A stretch of 51,499 nt of DNA from Bradyrhizobium sp. AUGA SZCCT0283. GTDB taxonomy: Bacteria; Pseudomonadota; Alphaproteobacteria; Rhizobiales; Xanthobacteraceae. The notes beneath the pieces were generated by a model. The model saw only the letters and a program-made list of their open reading frames with translations, ran no database searches and had not been told where the DNA came from. Shown in pieces: positions 1 through 9,116 of the stretch; within the stretch, counting starts at the first letter, position 1; every line of letters begins with the position of its first letter. Location of the stretch: contig NZ_JAFCLU010000042.1 of assembly GCF_018130385.1 (NCBI RefSeq), positions 1 to 51,499 on the forward strand. The letters are read 5' to 3'. Made by a program: the position numbers and the translations under genes.

Positions 1-148
1 GAAACCCCGCATCACTTCCCCCGCCGATTCAGCAAGAGAATCATAGCATCGACGGGGTTTTCACACAGCCTGGACCCTGAGCGGACATCGCACGAAAGGG
101 CGAGGCTTGGCCGCACGCCCGCAAGCCGAATGCCCTTAGTTTAGAACG

Positions 149-1807
149 TTAATCGGGAAAACCAGCCATCTTCATCCCCACGGCTAGGCGCTCGCCGTCC
201 TCCTGCTTCGCAAACTGGATGTGCTTCAGCCACTTCTCGACCGAAAAATCAGATGTCTCCTTCAGCACTTCCTGCACGAGGGGTCGTGCTTCCTCCACAT
301 GACCCAGCCGAGCCATGCTGGCTGCCAGCCAAACCTTGAGTGGCCGGTATCCCGGCATTGCGTCCAGGCCCTCTCGTAGCGTACGAGAGGCAAGCTCGTA
401 TTGCCCTTTTTCGTAGTACGCGTTGCCGAGATAGCTCCTGTAGATCGGTGGCGGGAAAGGATCGTGCTTAAGAGCTCGCTGCATATACATGATGCCTTCG
501 TCGGGCCGACCTGCGTGCACCAGCATGTGGGTAAAGCGACCATCCGCCAGATTGGGGTTGAGTTCGAGAGCACGCTCCATCTCGTTGAGGGCCTCGTCGC
601 GACGATAGAGCCAATGAAGGATCCAGGCGGCGGTCACGTGCGTGTCCGCGCGGTAAGGATCAAGATCGAGCGACCGCCGAACCAGCGACAGGGCCCGTCC
701 GAGCACTTCCTTCCGCCCGAACTCGTCGGCCAAAGGCGCGTGGTCGGTCCTCTCCAGAAAGCCGACCGTATAGGTGTACGCGAGACCCTCCAGCGCGGGT
801 GCATATGAGTCGTCAAGCTTCACCGCCTGCTCGAAAAAACCCCTCGCCGCCAGCACCATCTCACCCCGACGCGGGCCGTTTCTGGCGCGGAGAGTTGCTT
901 TTCCCTTCAGGTAGAGCTCATAGGCGTCCAGATTGGCAGAACTTTTCCGAGAAACGCGATCGAGCTCGGTTCGGGACACGTGAGCTACAAGTGTCCCCAA
1001 GATCGTTTGAACGAGTTCGTCCTGCAGATTATAGAGGTCTGATCCCAGCAGGTCATATCGGTTAGCCCAGACCTGTCGGCCCGTCGGAGCCTCGATCAGT
1101 TCGGCAGTCAAGCGTAGGCGATCGTCGGAGCGCCTGAGACTGCCCCTCACAAGATATCGCGCGCCAAGTTCCCGGCCGACTGTGGTGGGCACGTCGGATG
1201 CGACGTAGCGCCCGCTCGAGCCGTGCGCAATCACGAAGAGCTCCGGGAACTTGCCGAGACCAACGGATAGATCCTCCGCGAGGCCCTCGCCAAGGTAGGC
1301 CTCAGCTTGTGAAAACGGAAGAACCGCGATTGAAGGCGGGTCCGTGTGCCTCGATGAAAACGAGGCGTTCGGCAGCTGGACTAGCGCGAGTAAAAACACC
1401 CCGATGGCAGTCAGGAGCGCGGCTACAAAGCCCAAGTGCTTGGGCCGAGCTGCAGCAGCAATGCTTTTAGTCACAGCGACGTTCGGCAGCGCAACTTCTG
1501 TAGGAAGGACGGCAGCTTCGAAGATATAGCCCCGCTTCGGCGCGGTCTTCAGCAGGAGGTGGCCGGCATTGCCGAGGGCTGCGCGAATTTCGCTGACGCA
1601 CTTCGCGATGGATTCGTCCGTGGCAACAAGGCCAGGCCAGACGGCTTCAGCGATTTCGTCCTTCGTTAGAAGGCGGGACGGGTTTTCAGCAAGATAAAGC
1701 AGGAATGCGAGTGTCTTGGGCCTCAACGACACGAACTTCGTGCCGTGCCAGATCCCGCCGTTAGAACCGTCGTACGTGAACTCGTCAAAACGGAGACATC
1801 GCGCCAT
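149..1807 (-). CDS. Winged-helix transcriptional regulator with TolB-like and TPR domains
   Basis: 552 residues from the ATG at 1807; an in-frame start 27 bases upstream looks less natural. Residues about 1-100 form an OmpR/CadC-type winged helix (LTKDEIAEAVWPG, then TAPKRGYIFE). A single membrane segment follows at about 125-145 (FVAALLTAIGVFLLALV). Residues about 155-280 resemble the TolB-N/FlgO-like domain that often follows such helices (SIAVLPFS, GARYLVRGSLRR), and the C-terminal half is TPR-like. The family is a membrane-anchored, CadC-like one-component regulator. It is divergent from the hydrolase gene at 1949, which may be its target; that is inference. The DNA and ligand sensed are unknown. 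Confidence 0.9.
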   Translation of the reverse strand: MARCLRFDEFTYDGSNGGIWHGTKFVSLRPKTLAFLLYLAENPSRLLTKDEIAEAVWPGLVATDESIAKCVSEIRAALGNAGHLLLKTAPKRGYIFEAAVLPTEVALPNVAVTKSIAAAARPKHLGFVAALLTAIGVFLLALVQLPNASFSSRHTDPPSIAVLPFSQAEAYLGEGLAEDLSVGLGKFPELFVIAHGSSGRYVASDVPTTVGRELGARYLVRGSLRRSDDRLRLTAELIEAPTGRQVWANRYDLLGSDLYNLQDELVQTILGTLVAHVSRTELDRVSRKSSANLDAYELYLKGKATLRARNGPRRGEMVLAARGFFEQAVKLDDSYAPALEGLAYTYTVGFLERTDHAPLADEFGRKEVLGRALSLVRRSLDLDPYRADTHVTAAWILHWLYRRDEALNEMERALELNPNLADGRFTHMLVHAGRPDEGIMYMQRALKHDPFPPPIYRSYLGNAYYEKGQYELASRTLREGLDAMPGYRPLKVWLAASMARLGHVEEARPLVQEVLKETSDFSVEKWLKHIQFAKQEDGERLAVGMKMAGFPD

Positions 1808-1948
1808 TGGAGTACCTAGCCGGTCAGGCCGCAATCTGAGCTCTCTTTCCGGTCGATTTCAAGAATTTTCAGCCGGATTTCAGGACAATGGCGTCGGCCT
1901 CCCCCATGCTCGTCGAATCGCCGTAGCAGCAAAAAGCCGAGGTACCCA

Positions 1949-2896
1949 ATGCACCGTTTACTCCTGATCGCCCTGACAGCTCTCGTGTGCGGCTCCGCTT
2001 GCGCGCAGGGACAGGATTTGAAGGTGACCTTGCTCGGGACCGGAAGTCCGATTCCTGATCCCGCACGATACGGCCCCGCCACGCTGGTGCAGGCGGGTAG
2101 TCAGACGCTCTTGTTCGATGCCGGAAGAGGGGCAACAACGAGACTCTATCAGCTAAAAATACCCCTTCGCGAGGTTGGCCCCGTCTTCATCACCCACTAT
2201 CACTCCGACCATATCAACGGATTACCGGACCTATGGCTCTCGGGGTGGTTAGGCGGGCCATGGGCCAAGCGCACAACTCCAATGCGCGTGGTCGGTCCCA
2301 AGGGGTTGCGAGAGCTCACGGATAATCTCACAAAGGCCTATGCAGCGGACATTCGGATTCGGATGGCGGACGAGCATTATCCTCTTTCCGGTGTGACGTT
2401 TGAGCCACAGGAATTCGACAAAGATGGGGTGGTGTATGAGAAGGATGGCGTCAAGGTCACGGCTTTCGAGGTTGACCATGGCGACGCTATCAAACCCGCC
2501 TACGGATACCGAGTGGACTACAACGGGCATTCAGTCCTCATCTCCGGCGACACACGCGTAACCGAGAACGTAGTCAAGTACGGCAGCGGCGTCGATCTGC
2601 TGGTCCATGAGGTTTGCGCGGCGCGGCCGGAGATAACCGATGCGCAAGCCAAGGCGGTCATGGCGCACCACACCTCACCCCAGGAAGCTGGTGCCGTTTT
2701 CGCTCGTGCAAAGCCGAAAATGGCGGCGTTCACTCATATCGTGCTAATTTCAAGGCCCAGCGTGCCCGCACCTAGCATCGACGACGTTATATCGCAGGCT
2801 CGTCAGAACTACGATGGCCCGCTTGTCGTAGGCTCAGACCTCATGACCTTCGAGGTCAGCGATCACGGTGTAGTCGTTTCCGGAAACGGCCGTTGA
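1949..2896 (+). CDS. Secreted metallo-beta-lactamase-fold hydrolase, RNase Z/arylsulfatase-like
   Basis: 315 residues. A signal peptide (MHRLLLIALTALVCGSACAQ) indicates export to the periplasm. The zinc-site signature THYHSDHINGLP gives the HxHxDH motif near residue 73; later metal ligands fit VHEVC, MAHHTS and FTHIVL, with the bridging aspartate in SGDTRV. The order LLGTGSP, LLFDAGRG, HYHSDH is that of the RNase Z-like branch, but a signal peptide argues against tRNA processing. The substrate is unknown. It is divergently transcribed from the regulator ending upstream at 1807, with about 140 bases between them. Confidence 0.9.
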   Translation: MHRLLLIALTALVCGSACAQGQDLKVTLLGTGSPIPDPARYGPATLVQAGSQTLLFDAGRGATTRLYQLKIPLREVGPVFITHYHSDHINGLPDLWLSGWLGGPWAKRTTPMRVVGPKGLRELTDNLTKAYAADIRIRMADEHYPLSGVTFEPQEFDKDGVVYEKDGVKVTAFEVDHGDAIKPAYGYRVDYNGHSVLISGDTRVTENVVKYGSGVDLLVHEVCAARPEITDAQAKAVMAHHTSPQEAGAVFARAKPKMAAFTHIVLISRPSVPAPSIDDVISQARQNYDGPLVVGSDLMTFEVSDHGVVVSGNGR

Positions 2897-3236
2897 GGAT
2901 CTGGCCTGCCGGAACGGGAGGGCGCTTCTGAGCAAGTCACAAACATGACTCGCATGGAATAGCCGGGCTGAGGCCGAAGCACATTGTCTGGCCGGGAGCT
3001 CTCCCAAGCCTGCATTCGTGGCACAAACGGCCACATCTGCTGATGTCGCCCTTTGTGAAGGTTTTCGGACGTGCTGCGGCTGTCTTCCGATGTCCGCCTT
3101 TGGGGTGCTGAACAGACCTAAATTAGCCGCGCCCGAAGTCGCCTTTTGACCCCGCAACGGACATCGGCACTAGCCGCCTAGCGCTCCACTATGGTTCGAT
3201 GATTGCATTGGTCCGTCTGATTTGGCCCGCCCGCAG
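2897..3236. other. Intergenic stretch without a convincing gene
   Basis: No reading frame here has a recognisable product or ribosome-binding site. It carries the motif ACCCCGCAACGGACATCGG near 3152-3170, related to motifs near 72-90 and 5406-5425. This looks like a degenerate dispersed intergenic repeat. Confidence 0.5.
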
Positions 3237-4217
3237 TCAGTCCGGTTTAATCTTCGCCAGCTTTATCACTTTGCCCCACTTCTCGGTTTCGTCGGCGATG
3301 AGCTTGCCGAAATCGGCGGGCGAGCCGCCAAGCTCGGTGCCATCCAGGTGGGCAAGCCGCGCCTTGAACGCGGGATCGGCGAGTGCGGCGTTGATCTCCC
3401 TGTTGAGCCTGTCGATGATCTCGGCAGGCGCGTTCCTGGGCGCGCCGAGGCCAAACACTGAGCTCGCCTCGTAGCCCGGGACGAACTCGTCTATGGTCGG
3501 GATGTCCGGCAGCGTGTCCAAGCGCGTCACCGTAGTTATTGCGAGCGCCCGCAGCTTGCCGGTCCCGATATACCCAATCAATAGGGCGAGGTTAGTAAAG
3601 AGGATCTGGACCTGGCCGCCGAGCAAATCGGTGAGCGCCGGCGCCACGCCGCGATAGGGTACGTGCACAATGTCGAGGCCGCCGGCCTCTTGCTTGAATA
3701 GCTCGGCGGTGATGTGGGTAATCCCGCCGACGCCGCCCGACCCGTAGGAGAGCTTGCCCGGATTCGCATTGGCATAGGCGATGAACTCGGGAAGCGTCTT
3801 GGCCGGAACCGAAGGATGTACCACCATGACAAGGGCACCGCGGATCAAGCCCGCGATCGGTGCAATATCGCGAATGAAATTGAAATTGAGGTTATCGTAA
3901 AGCGTCGCATTGATGGCGTTCGGCGTACCGACCAGAAGCAGCGTGTAACCGTCCGGAGTTGCATGCACGACCGCCTCGGTGGCGATATTGCTGCCGGCGC
4001 CCGGCCGGTTCTCGATGACGAATGGCTGGCCGAGCCGCTCCGACAGCCACTGACCGATCAGGCGCGCGAGGATGTCGTTCGGGCCGCCGGCAGCAAAGCC
4101 GACTATGATGCGCACCGGCCGTGATGGATAGGTTTGGGCCGACGCAAAGCCCGACAAGGCAGGGAGCACGGCAGCACCGGCTGCAAGGTGCAGGAGTCGG
4201 CGACGGCAAAATTCCAC
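3237..4217 (-). CDS. Bug-family (tripartite tricarboxylate transporter) solute-binding protein
   Basis: 326 residues from a GTG at 4217; the longer frame to 4310 is rejected because GAGGAG lies just before this GTG and the signal peptide then starts correctly. The N-terminus (VEFCRRRLLHLAAGAAVLPA) looks like a Tat-type signal, common in this family. Family hallmarks are YPSRPVRIIVGFAAGG, GQPFVIENRPGAG, LSYGSGG and HVPYRG. Bug proteins capture carboxylates in the periplasm for TctAB-type transporters, but no membrane partners are nearby, so it is an orphan binding protein. It is divergent from a LysR regulator that probably controls it. Confidence 0.93.
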   Translation of the reverse strand: MEFCRRRLLHLAAGAAVLPALSGFASAQTYPSRPVRIIVGFAAGGPNDILARLIGQWLSERLGQPFVIENRPGAGSNIATEAVVHATPDGYTLLLVGTPNAINATLYDNLNFNFIRDIAPIAGLIRGALVMVVHPSVPAKTLPEFIAYANANPGKLSYGSGGVGGITHITAELFKQEAGGLDIVHVPYRGVAPALTDLLGGQVQILFTNLALLIGYIGTGKLRALAITTVTRLDTLPDIPTIDEFVPGYEASSVFGLGAPRNAPAEIIDRLNREINAALADPAFKARLAHLDGTELGGSPADFGKLIADETEKWGKVIKLAKIKPD

Positions 4218-4354
4218 AACTTGCTCCTCAGGTCCGAGCCTGCACGACGCGCGGCCCGGTTGCCGGCTAATCTGCCAGCCTCGGCTTGAGACGATAGTTG
4301 ATGCCGCCATAAGCGCATAAGGCTATTATCTGATGATATCATCTCAAACTGGAA
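4218..4354. promoter_or_regulatory. Divergent promoter region with operator-like palindrome
   Basis: The 137 bases separate the Bug gene (minus) from the LysR gene (plus). GATGATATCATC at 4332-4343 is a perfect 12-base palindrome just upstream of the LysR start. LysR-type regulators usually bind a T-N11-A dyad in such intergenes, so this is a plausible operator. No binding evidence is available. Confidence 0.45.
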
Positions 4355-5308
4355 ATGGGTGCCTTCATGCAGTTGAGCGATCGCATAGGCAATCGGATGA
4401 AGCTGCAAGACCTGCACGTGCTCATGACCGTGGTTCAGGCTGGCAGTATGGGGAAGGCGGCGCAAATCCTCAATACCACTCAGCCGAACGTCTCGAGATC
4501 CATCGGAGAACTGGAGCAAGCGCTCGGCGTTCGCCTGCTCGACCGGCATCGTCAGGGGATCGAGCCGACCAACTACGGCCGCGCCTTGCTGGATTGCGGA
4601 GCAGCCGTATTCGATGACTTGCGCCAAGGCGTGAAGAATATCGCGTTTCTCTCCGACCCGACGGCCGGGGAATTGCGGATTGGAACCACCACCTTTCTGG
4701 CCGCGAGCTTCGTTTCCACTCTCGTCGACCGGCTCTCTCGGCGCTATCCGCGCATCGTATTCCATCTCGTGACCGGATACACGGAGACACTGCACCGGGA
4801 ACTCGCCGAGCGTAATGTCGATCTCTTGATCATACGAGGCTCGGGCCCGATCGCAGACCCGCGATACGACTTCGAATTTCTTTTTGACGATTCCTATGTC
4901 GTTGCGGCGGGTGCGCAAAGTCAATGGGCGCGGCGGCGCCGGATTGAAATTGCCGAACTGGTGAACGAATTGTGGGTGCTACCACCACCGGACAGCGTGA
5001 TTGGATCGATCGTAATGGACGCTTTTCGCGCCGGCGGGCTCGATTATCCCCGGGTGAGCGTGGTTACGGATTGCCCGCATATGCGCATTAGTCTGTTGGC
5101 GACCGGCCGTTTTGTCACCATTTTCCCGGCTTCCGCATTTAGATTTCTCACCGAGAGCTCGGAAATCAAGGTCCTGCCGGTTGAGCTGCCAAGGGCCCGC
5201 AGGCCGAATGGAATCGTTACCCTGAAGAACCGCGCGCTCAGCCCTGTCGCCAAGCTCTTTGTCAACTGCGCCCGCGAGGTCGCCAAGCCTCTTGCGAAGC
5301 GAAAATGA
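4355..5308 (+). CDS. LysR-family transcriptional regulator
   Basis: 317 residues. The N-terminal helix-turn-helix spans about residues 15-75 (LQDLHVLMTVVQAGSMGKAA, TTQPNVSRSIGELEQALGVR, LLDRHRQGIEPTNYG), followed by a periplasmic-binding-protein-like effector domain (GELRIGTTTF, LLIIRG, FEFLFDDSYVV, CPHMRISLLATGRFVTIFP). It is divergent from the Bug solute-binding gene, the standard arrangement for a LysR protein controlling uptake or catabolism of the bound substrate. The inducer is unknown. Start alternatives lie at M5 and M15; the first ATG is kept for lack of a better ribosome site. Confidence 0.92.
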   Translation: MGAFMQLSDRIGNRMKLQDLHVLMTVVQAGSMGKAAQILNTTQPNVSRSIGELEQALGVRLLDRHRQGIEPTNYGRALLDCGAAVFDDLRQGVKNIAFLSDPTAGELRIGTTTFLAASFVSTLVDRLSRRYPRIVFHLVTGYTETLHRELAERNVDLLIIRGSGPIADPRYDFEFLFDDSYVVAAGAQSQWARRRRIEIAELVNELWVLPPPDSVIGSIVMDAFRAGGLDYPRVSVVTDCPHMRISLLATGRFVTIFPASAFRFLTESSEIKVLPVELPRARRPNGIVTLKNRALSPVAKLFVNCAREVAKPLAKRK

Positions 5309-5488
5309 TAGGCGCCATGTCGGGTTGTGGCACCTTTGAGACATGCCGGCAGGCGCAGATCATGTCTCCTTACCGGGGAAGACCGGAAGTGATCGGCACG
5401 CGATTGACCCCGGAGCGGACATCCTGCGTCGAATCCCAATGCTGAGCAGGTGCAAACCGCGGCCGACACAGCAACCGCCTGATTGGGC

Positions 5489-5845
5489 TTAATATCCGCT
5501 CGGCAGCTCGATATCCTGGAAGAGCCTACCCGGGCCTCGAACGGTGCGCGCCGCGGGTTGTACGCGCCAGCTTGTCCAAAGCTTCTCGTCCGATGTGCAG
5601 TACAAGAGATATTCGCCGGGGTTGAGCGAGGATTCGCGTCCCGCGGCCTGGCTGCAGGCAGAGACTTTGTTTAGAGTGAGGAGGTCCCTGATATCTTGCG
5701 TAACTTCCAGCCAGGGACCAGGAAATCGCTCCGATGGCAACAGCATCGGACGAGCGTCGGCCGTGCCAAGCAAACACGTCAGACCCAAGAGCGCTAGGCT
5801 GCAATGATAAGCGCCTCGGAGTGGCTTGTGCGGAATTGATTCCAT
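5489..5845 (-). CDS. Small secreted hypothetical protein
   Basis: 118 residues from the ATG at 5845, chosen because AAAGGAGCAACG sits correctly upstream; the frame is open further but without a signal. The N-terminal hydrophobic stretch (CSLALLGLTCLLGTADA) looks like a signal peptide. The mature part has three cysteines (one in KVSACSQ, one in LLYCTSDEKLW) and no family I recognise. The neighbour upstream at 5948-6694 is also a secreted protein on the same strand, about 100 bases away, so the two may be co-transcribed. Confidence 0.65.
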   Translation of the reverse strand: MESIPHKPLRGAYHCSLALLGLTCLLGTADARPMLLPSERFPGPWLEVTQDIRDLLTLNKVSACSQAAGRESSLNPGEYLLYCTSDEKLWTSWRVQPAARTVRGPGRLFQDIELPSGY

Positions 5846-5947
5846 GATCGTTGCTCCTTTCCGCCGTCGGCGGACGCGCGTTGAACACTTTGATATTTGG
5901 CTCCCTAAGTCAGGACTATTCGCCCGGACACGTTCGGTTTGAGACAC

Positions 5948-6694
5948 TCAGCGATGGCCGCGCGCTGCGGCCTCATCGACCCCGCGTGCCGCCTTCGCCA
6001 ATGCGGCTTCATTGGACCGTACGAATAAGAAGCGGGAAGCCACGGGTATTTGTGCGTCGGCGCTTCCATCTCGGCCGATGAGGACTAATCCCGCTCCGCC
6101 GTTAGCCACGGTTAAAATGACGGGCTCGCCCTTCCACGTTTTGATTGGCTCCATGCCGATGAGAAATTCACCCATCGGCTGGTCAAAAAATTGGAGCCTG
6201 AGTTGCGGAGCAACCTCTGCCGCCGCAAGCCCGAAACCTAATTGTTGAGCGCGCGCATAAATGTCCGCCAGCGACGCGGTATCGGCCCGAAAGCCGAGTT
6301 CGGCCACCGACACCGCAAAGAGCTGCACGTTTGTCTTCCTGGCGGCGACAGTAAAAGCGGGCCGAGCAAGGATTTCCTCAGCCCAGCCCCCGATGCTGCA
6401 TCCTGCTGAATCCAGCGCGTTGATAAGGGCAAATGAATTTGCAAACGTCCCGACTTTAATCGTTCTCCACACCGGAACAGCGAAGGCGGATTGGAGTGCA
6501 ATTGGCGGCGATTTAGAAGCAGGCGTCGTCTTGCGTGTTAGCTGGTTTCGCAGGAGGTCGCGGGCAGAACATTGTGCCCCGGCTTCGCTTGCGACAAGAA
6601 CGAGCCACGTGGTGCAAAGCATCGCAGTGAGGAGGGCACCGCCCCAATGCGATCTGGGGTTGTGACTGCTTTCATTGCCAGCAATTCGGTCCAT
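5948..6694 (-). CDS. Secreted hypothetical protein
   Basis: 248 residues. A hydrophobic N-terminal segment (ALLTAMLCTTWLVLVASEAG) ending in AQCSA suggests a signal peptide with cleavage near residue 40. The rest is soluble-looking, with VPVWRTIKVG, LDSAGCSIGGWAEEIL, PQLRLQFFDQP and a C-terminal segment VASRFLFVRSNEAALAKAAR. The family is not recognised and no function is proposed. It is probably in the same transcription unit as the small secreted protein at 5489-5845. Confidence 0.75.
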   Translation of the reverse strand: MDRIAGNESSHNPRSHWGGALLTAMLCTTWLVLVASEAGAQCSARDLLRNQLTRKTTPASKSPPIALQSAFAVPVWRTIKVGTFANSFALINALDSAGCSIGGWAEEILARPAFTVAARKTNVQLFAVSVAELGFRADTASLADIYARAQQLGFGLAAAEVAPQLRLQFFDQPMGEFLIGMEPIKTWKGEPVILTVANGGAGLVLIGRDGSADAQIPVASRFLFVRSNEAALAKAARGVDEAAARGHR

Positions 6695-7135
6695 AGCGAC
6701 CTACTTGCGCATGGTATTGCGCGTGCCAATGCAATCCGACAATTAGTTCAGTAGCGTCCGAGTTGCGGGCTCGTAGTAAGTCAAGCCTGCCCTTCGGTAA
6801 TAAGATCGGTCTCACCTCGCAAGGTGAACAAATGACCGAGTTGAACATAGCGCGCCATCTTCAAAACAGCTCGATGATAGAACGGATATCCAACCAAGAG
6901 TACCACCGGCGCTCTTAGCGGTATGTGAACTAGCTTACACCCTGCCGCTTGTTTGACACCGAGCGGCCCTACACGGTATCCCTAGCTGCCCGTATTGGCG
7001 GATAGACGAAGGTCCATTCGCTTAGCGCGTTCGATGGGTCCACTGCCTCCCGTTAGCTGACATGCGGTTTTCGACCTGCTACGATCTGCCGTTCCAAAGT
7101 TGATACGGGGTGTGTTGGTCGCGAGGATTTTGCCT
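6695..7135. other. Intergenic stretch, nothing identified
   Basis: About 440 bases between a minus-strand secreted protein and a plus-strand lactonase-like pseudogene. No convincing reading frame, repeat or terminator was seen; promoters for both flanking genes must lie here. Confidence 0.4.
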
Positions 7136-7972
7136 ATGACCAGATTTTCAGCCATCGCCGTCGCGTTCAGTCTTGCTTCGGCAACCATGCTCTCCAATGA
7201 AGCGAGCTACGCTCAAGCTAAGCCCGGGTGGAGCGGCTCTACATACTCAATTGCGGCGAAGGTGTCGCCGGTGATATCTCCCGCTGGTCGCCCGGCGTCA
7301 ACGTAGGACAATCCATGGAATTCGTGGATAATTGCTACGCGATAAAGCACAGCCAAGGCTGGCTGCTATGGGACACCGGCGTGACCGACGCGATTGCCGC
7401 CATGCCCGATGGCCAAAAGCCTACGAATGCGCGCGCTACTCATTGGAAACGCCCCAAGACGCTCGCGAGCCAACTCGAGCAGCTTGGCATCAAACTCTCC
7501 GATATTAAGTTCGTCGCCGTCTCCCACACTCACCCCGACCACATCGGCAACATCAGCATGTTTCCGCAATCAACGCTGTTGGTGCAAAAGGCTGAATACG
7601 AGTGGCCTTCGCCCTTCGCCCGGGCAACTTCAAGCCGGTCCATCAGTGGTCAACAAACTGGAGGGAGACCATGACGTCTTCGGCGATGGCAGTGCGATGC
7701 TCATCGCGACCCCGGGACATACGCCCGGACATCAGTCGCTCCTAGTTAAACTACCTAAGACGGGAGCGATTCTGCTTTCGGGTGACGCCGTCCATTTCAC
7801 GGACAATTGGGAAAACCGCCGGGTTCTGGACATCAATTTCAATAAGGAGCAGACCACCGCATCGTTGCAACGCATGGCCGAAATCCTCACCAAAGAAAAA
7901 GCTCAGCTTTGGATCAATCATGACAAAACGCAACGTGACAGCTTGAAGATGGCACCGGGCTTCTACGAATAA
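7136..7972 (+). pseudogene. Frameshifted secreted metallo-hydrolase of the N-acyl homoserine lactonase (AttM-like) family
   Basis: The product is spread over several frames: a signal peptide (MTRFSAIAVAFSLASATML) from 7136; then after a one-base slip near 7216 the segment VERLYILNCGEGVAGDISRW and the metal motif SHTHPDHIGN; then, after disruptions around 7610-7660, TPGHTPGHQSLLVKLPKTGA, LSGDAVHF and INHDKTQRDS to the stop at 7972. All parts keep recognisable metallo-beta-lactamase motifs, so decay is recent. If intact it would hydrolyse lactones or related esters in the periplasm. Multiple shifts make a sequencing error for all of them unlikely. Confidence 0.85.
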
Positions 7973-8042
7973 GGCGCGTCGGCGGCTATCTGACCACTGC
8001 AGTTCACCGGCCACTGCTGGCGTTTGACGTGTTTAACCGAGT

Positions 8043-8270
8043 CTAACCTGAGCGCGTAATCGTTTCCCCGCGCTCCTTGGCTTGCAAATCGATCTGAAGG
8101 GCCGCGTCCAAGTCCTTCACCAACGTCTCCTTGAACGGAGTTTTTGTCAGGTCGGTTGATTTTCCGCATTCCTCGCAAACCCATGTTGCCAAATTCACCA
8201 TCCTGCCGAGCACGACATTGTGCCCGCAGGCCAATCGGAAGAGCATTTGATCAAGCATGCTTATAGTCAT
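8043..8270 (-). CDS. Small zinc-ribbon-like protein
   Basis: 75 residues from the ATG at 8270, chosen because GGAGGCCGCCA lies directly before it; a longer frame reaches 8366. Two half-sites, LACGHNVV and WVCEECGKS, form a likely CxH...CxxC metal knuckle. The C-terminal half is charged and helical (ETLVKDLDAALQIDLQAKER). Function is not known. An EcfG-like promoter lies 126 bases upstream, which supports both the gene and stress control. Confidence 0.7.
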   Translation of the reverse strand: MTISMLDQMLFRLACGHNVVLGRMVNLATWVCEECGKSTDLTKTPFKETLVKDLDAALQIDLQAKERGETITRSG

Positions 8271-8395
8271 TGGCGGCCTCCGGATCGCGGTCAGCGCCGC
8301 TAGCAACACGAATTGACCAAACGAACTGCGTTTCGCCGGTTCGGGGGAGGTTGCTGCAAGTTGCACCTGTTCCCACCGCGTTGAACTAAGATTAG

Positions 8396-8420
8396 AACCG
8401 GCTCTTCAAGGGATCGTTCC
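8396..8420 (-). promoter_or_regulatory. EcfG-like promoter for the 8043-8270 gene
   Basis: On the minus strand GGAAC (8420-8416), 17 bases, then GTT (8398-8396), preceded by G. It fits the alphaproteobacterial general-stress pattern. It lies 126 bases before the start codon, so the leader would be long. Confidence 0.5.
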
Positions 8421-8499
8421 CCCCGCTTTCCGTCACGCAATACCGTTCGCTCAAAGGATGGCTCCATCGAATACCCTAAATTGCGCTCGTAGCCGCGAT

Positions 8500-8706
8500 T
8501 AACCTCTCGCCCCGGGCTCCTAGGCACACCGGGCCTTAGTTCAAGGACGCTTTAGGTTGCCGCCTTCCGGGGTTGGGAGGTGCAGCAAATGTGCTCTCTC
8601 TGATTGGCCTTCGGATTTCTTCAATCCGGGCGTTCCCAGCGCAAGCGCCGTCACGAGGAGTAGGAATACTCACGCAGATGATACTGAGGTAGACATGCTC
8701 ATTCAT
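8500..8706 (-). pseudogene. Frameshifted copy of the small membrane protein found intact at 25361-25570
   Basis: From the ATG at 8706 the first residues MNEHVYLSIICVSI match the intact paralogue (MNERVYLSIICASI), but one extra base in the GAGGAGTAGGAATAC stretch (near 8662) shifts the frame, so the transmembrane segment is lost. Flanking DNA also matches, including the upstream promoter and the downstream GC-rich hairpin. This is part of repeat copy A. Confidence 0.75.
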
Positions 8707-8714
8707 TCGGCCCT

Positions 8715-8739
8715 AACAGGTGAAGCTAACGCGCGTTCC
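8715..8739 (-). promoter_or_regulatory. EcfG-like promoter, repeat copy A
   Basis: Minus strand GGAAC (8739-8735), 17 bases, GTT (8717-8715). The same promoter is kept at 25579-25603 in copy C although the spacer differs, which supports it being functional in at least one copy. Confidence 0.6.
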
Positions 8740-8819
8740 CAAGGCAGTTGAATTACCTGGGCCGGATACATCAGCATCGCTTACTTAGACGTTTATTGGA
8801 GACCTACGGCGAGGAAGCC

Positions 8820-8999
8820 ATGAAGCAGTCTGAAATTTACCGGCAAAACGCGGAGAACTGCGCCTACCTCGCAGAAGGTGCCCGCGACGAGCCGACACGC
8901 CAGCGGTACAGGCGAATGGAAGCAGCTTGGAAAGCCCTAGCAGACGAACAGGACTGGCTTGATGGGGAACCATCGCCTATACGCAAGGGCGAGGGATAA
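8820..8999 (+). CDS. Small conserved protein (MKQSEIYRQNAENC family)
   Basis: 59 residues from the ATG at 8820; the upstream in-frame extension lacks a ribosome site, whereas GAGGAAGCC precedes this ATG. It is helical and charged, ending in EQDWLDGEPSPIRKGEG. Decayed copies exist at 17772-17951 and 25684-25760. I associate this family with Bradyrhizobium, but its function is unknown. It is the only intact member in the window and lies in repeat copy A, just upstream of the YRGIEY gene and its stress promoter. Confidence 0.7.
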   Translation: MKQSEIYRQNAENCAYLAEGARDEPTRQRYRRMEAAWKALADEQDWLDGEPSPIRKGEG

Positions 9000-9057
9000 C
9001 CCCGCCCAGCAGAGCCCCAAGATGCCTTGCTCGCCGTCAGCAACGGTGTCGGCGCTA

Positions 9058-9083
9058 GGAACAACCCTATCCATCGGATCGTT
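9058..9083 (+). promoter_or_regulatory. EcfG-like promoter (full GGAAC-N17-CGTT), repeat copy A
   Basis: GGAAC at 9058-9062, 17 bases, CGTT at 9080-9083. It lies upstream of the YRGIEY-type gene. The equivalent site is conserved in copy B at 17999-18024. Confidence 0.65.
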
Positions 9084-9116
9084 TTGATCGCGGGCTGCGC
9101 ATCACTGCGCGCCCCG

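Noticed and set aside
1..62. GAAACCCCG at 1-9 and CGGGGTTTTC at 53-62 form an inverted repeat
   Set aside because: Arms are 43 bases apart and at the window edge; too little context to call a terminator or element end.
2834..3157. 107-residue open frame on the minus strand
   Set aside because: It overlaps the end of the hydrolase gene, lacks a ribosome site and carries a dispersed intergenic motif.
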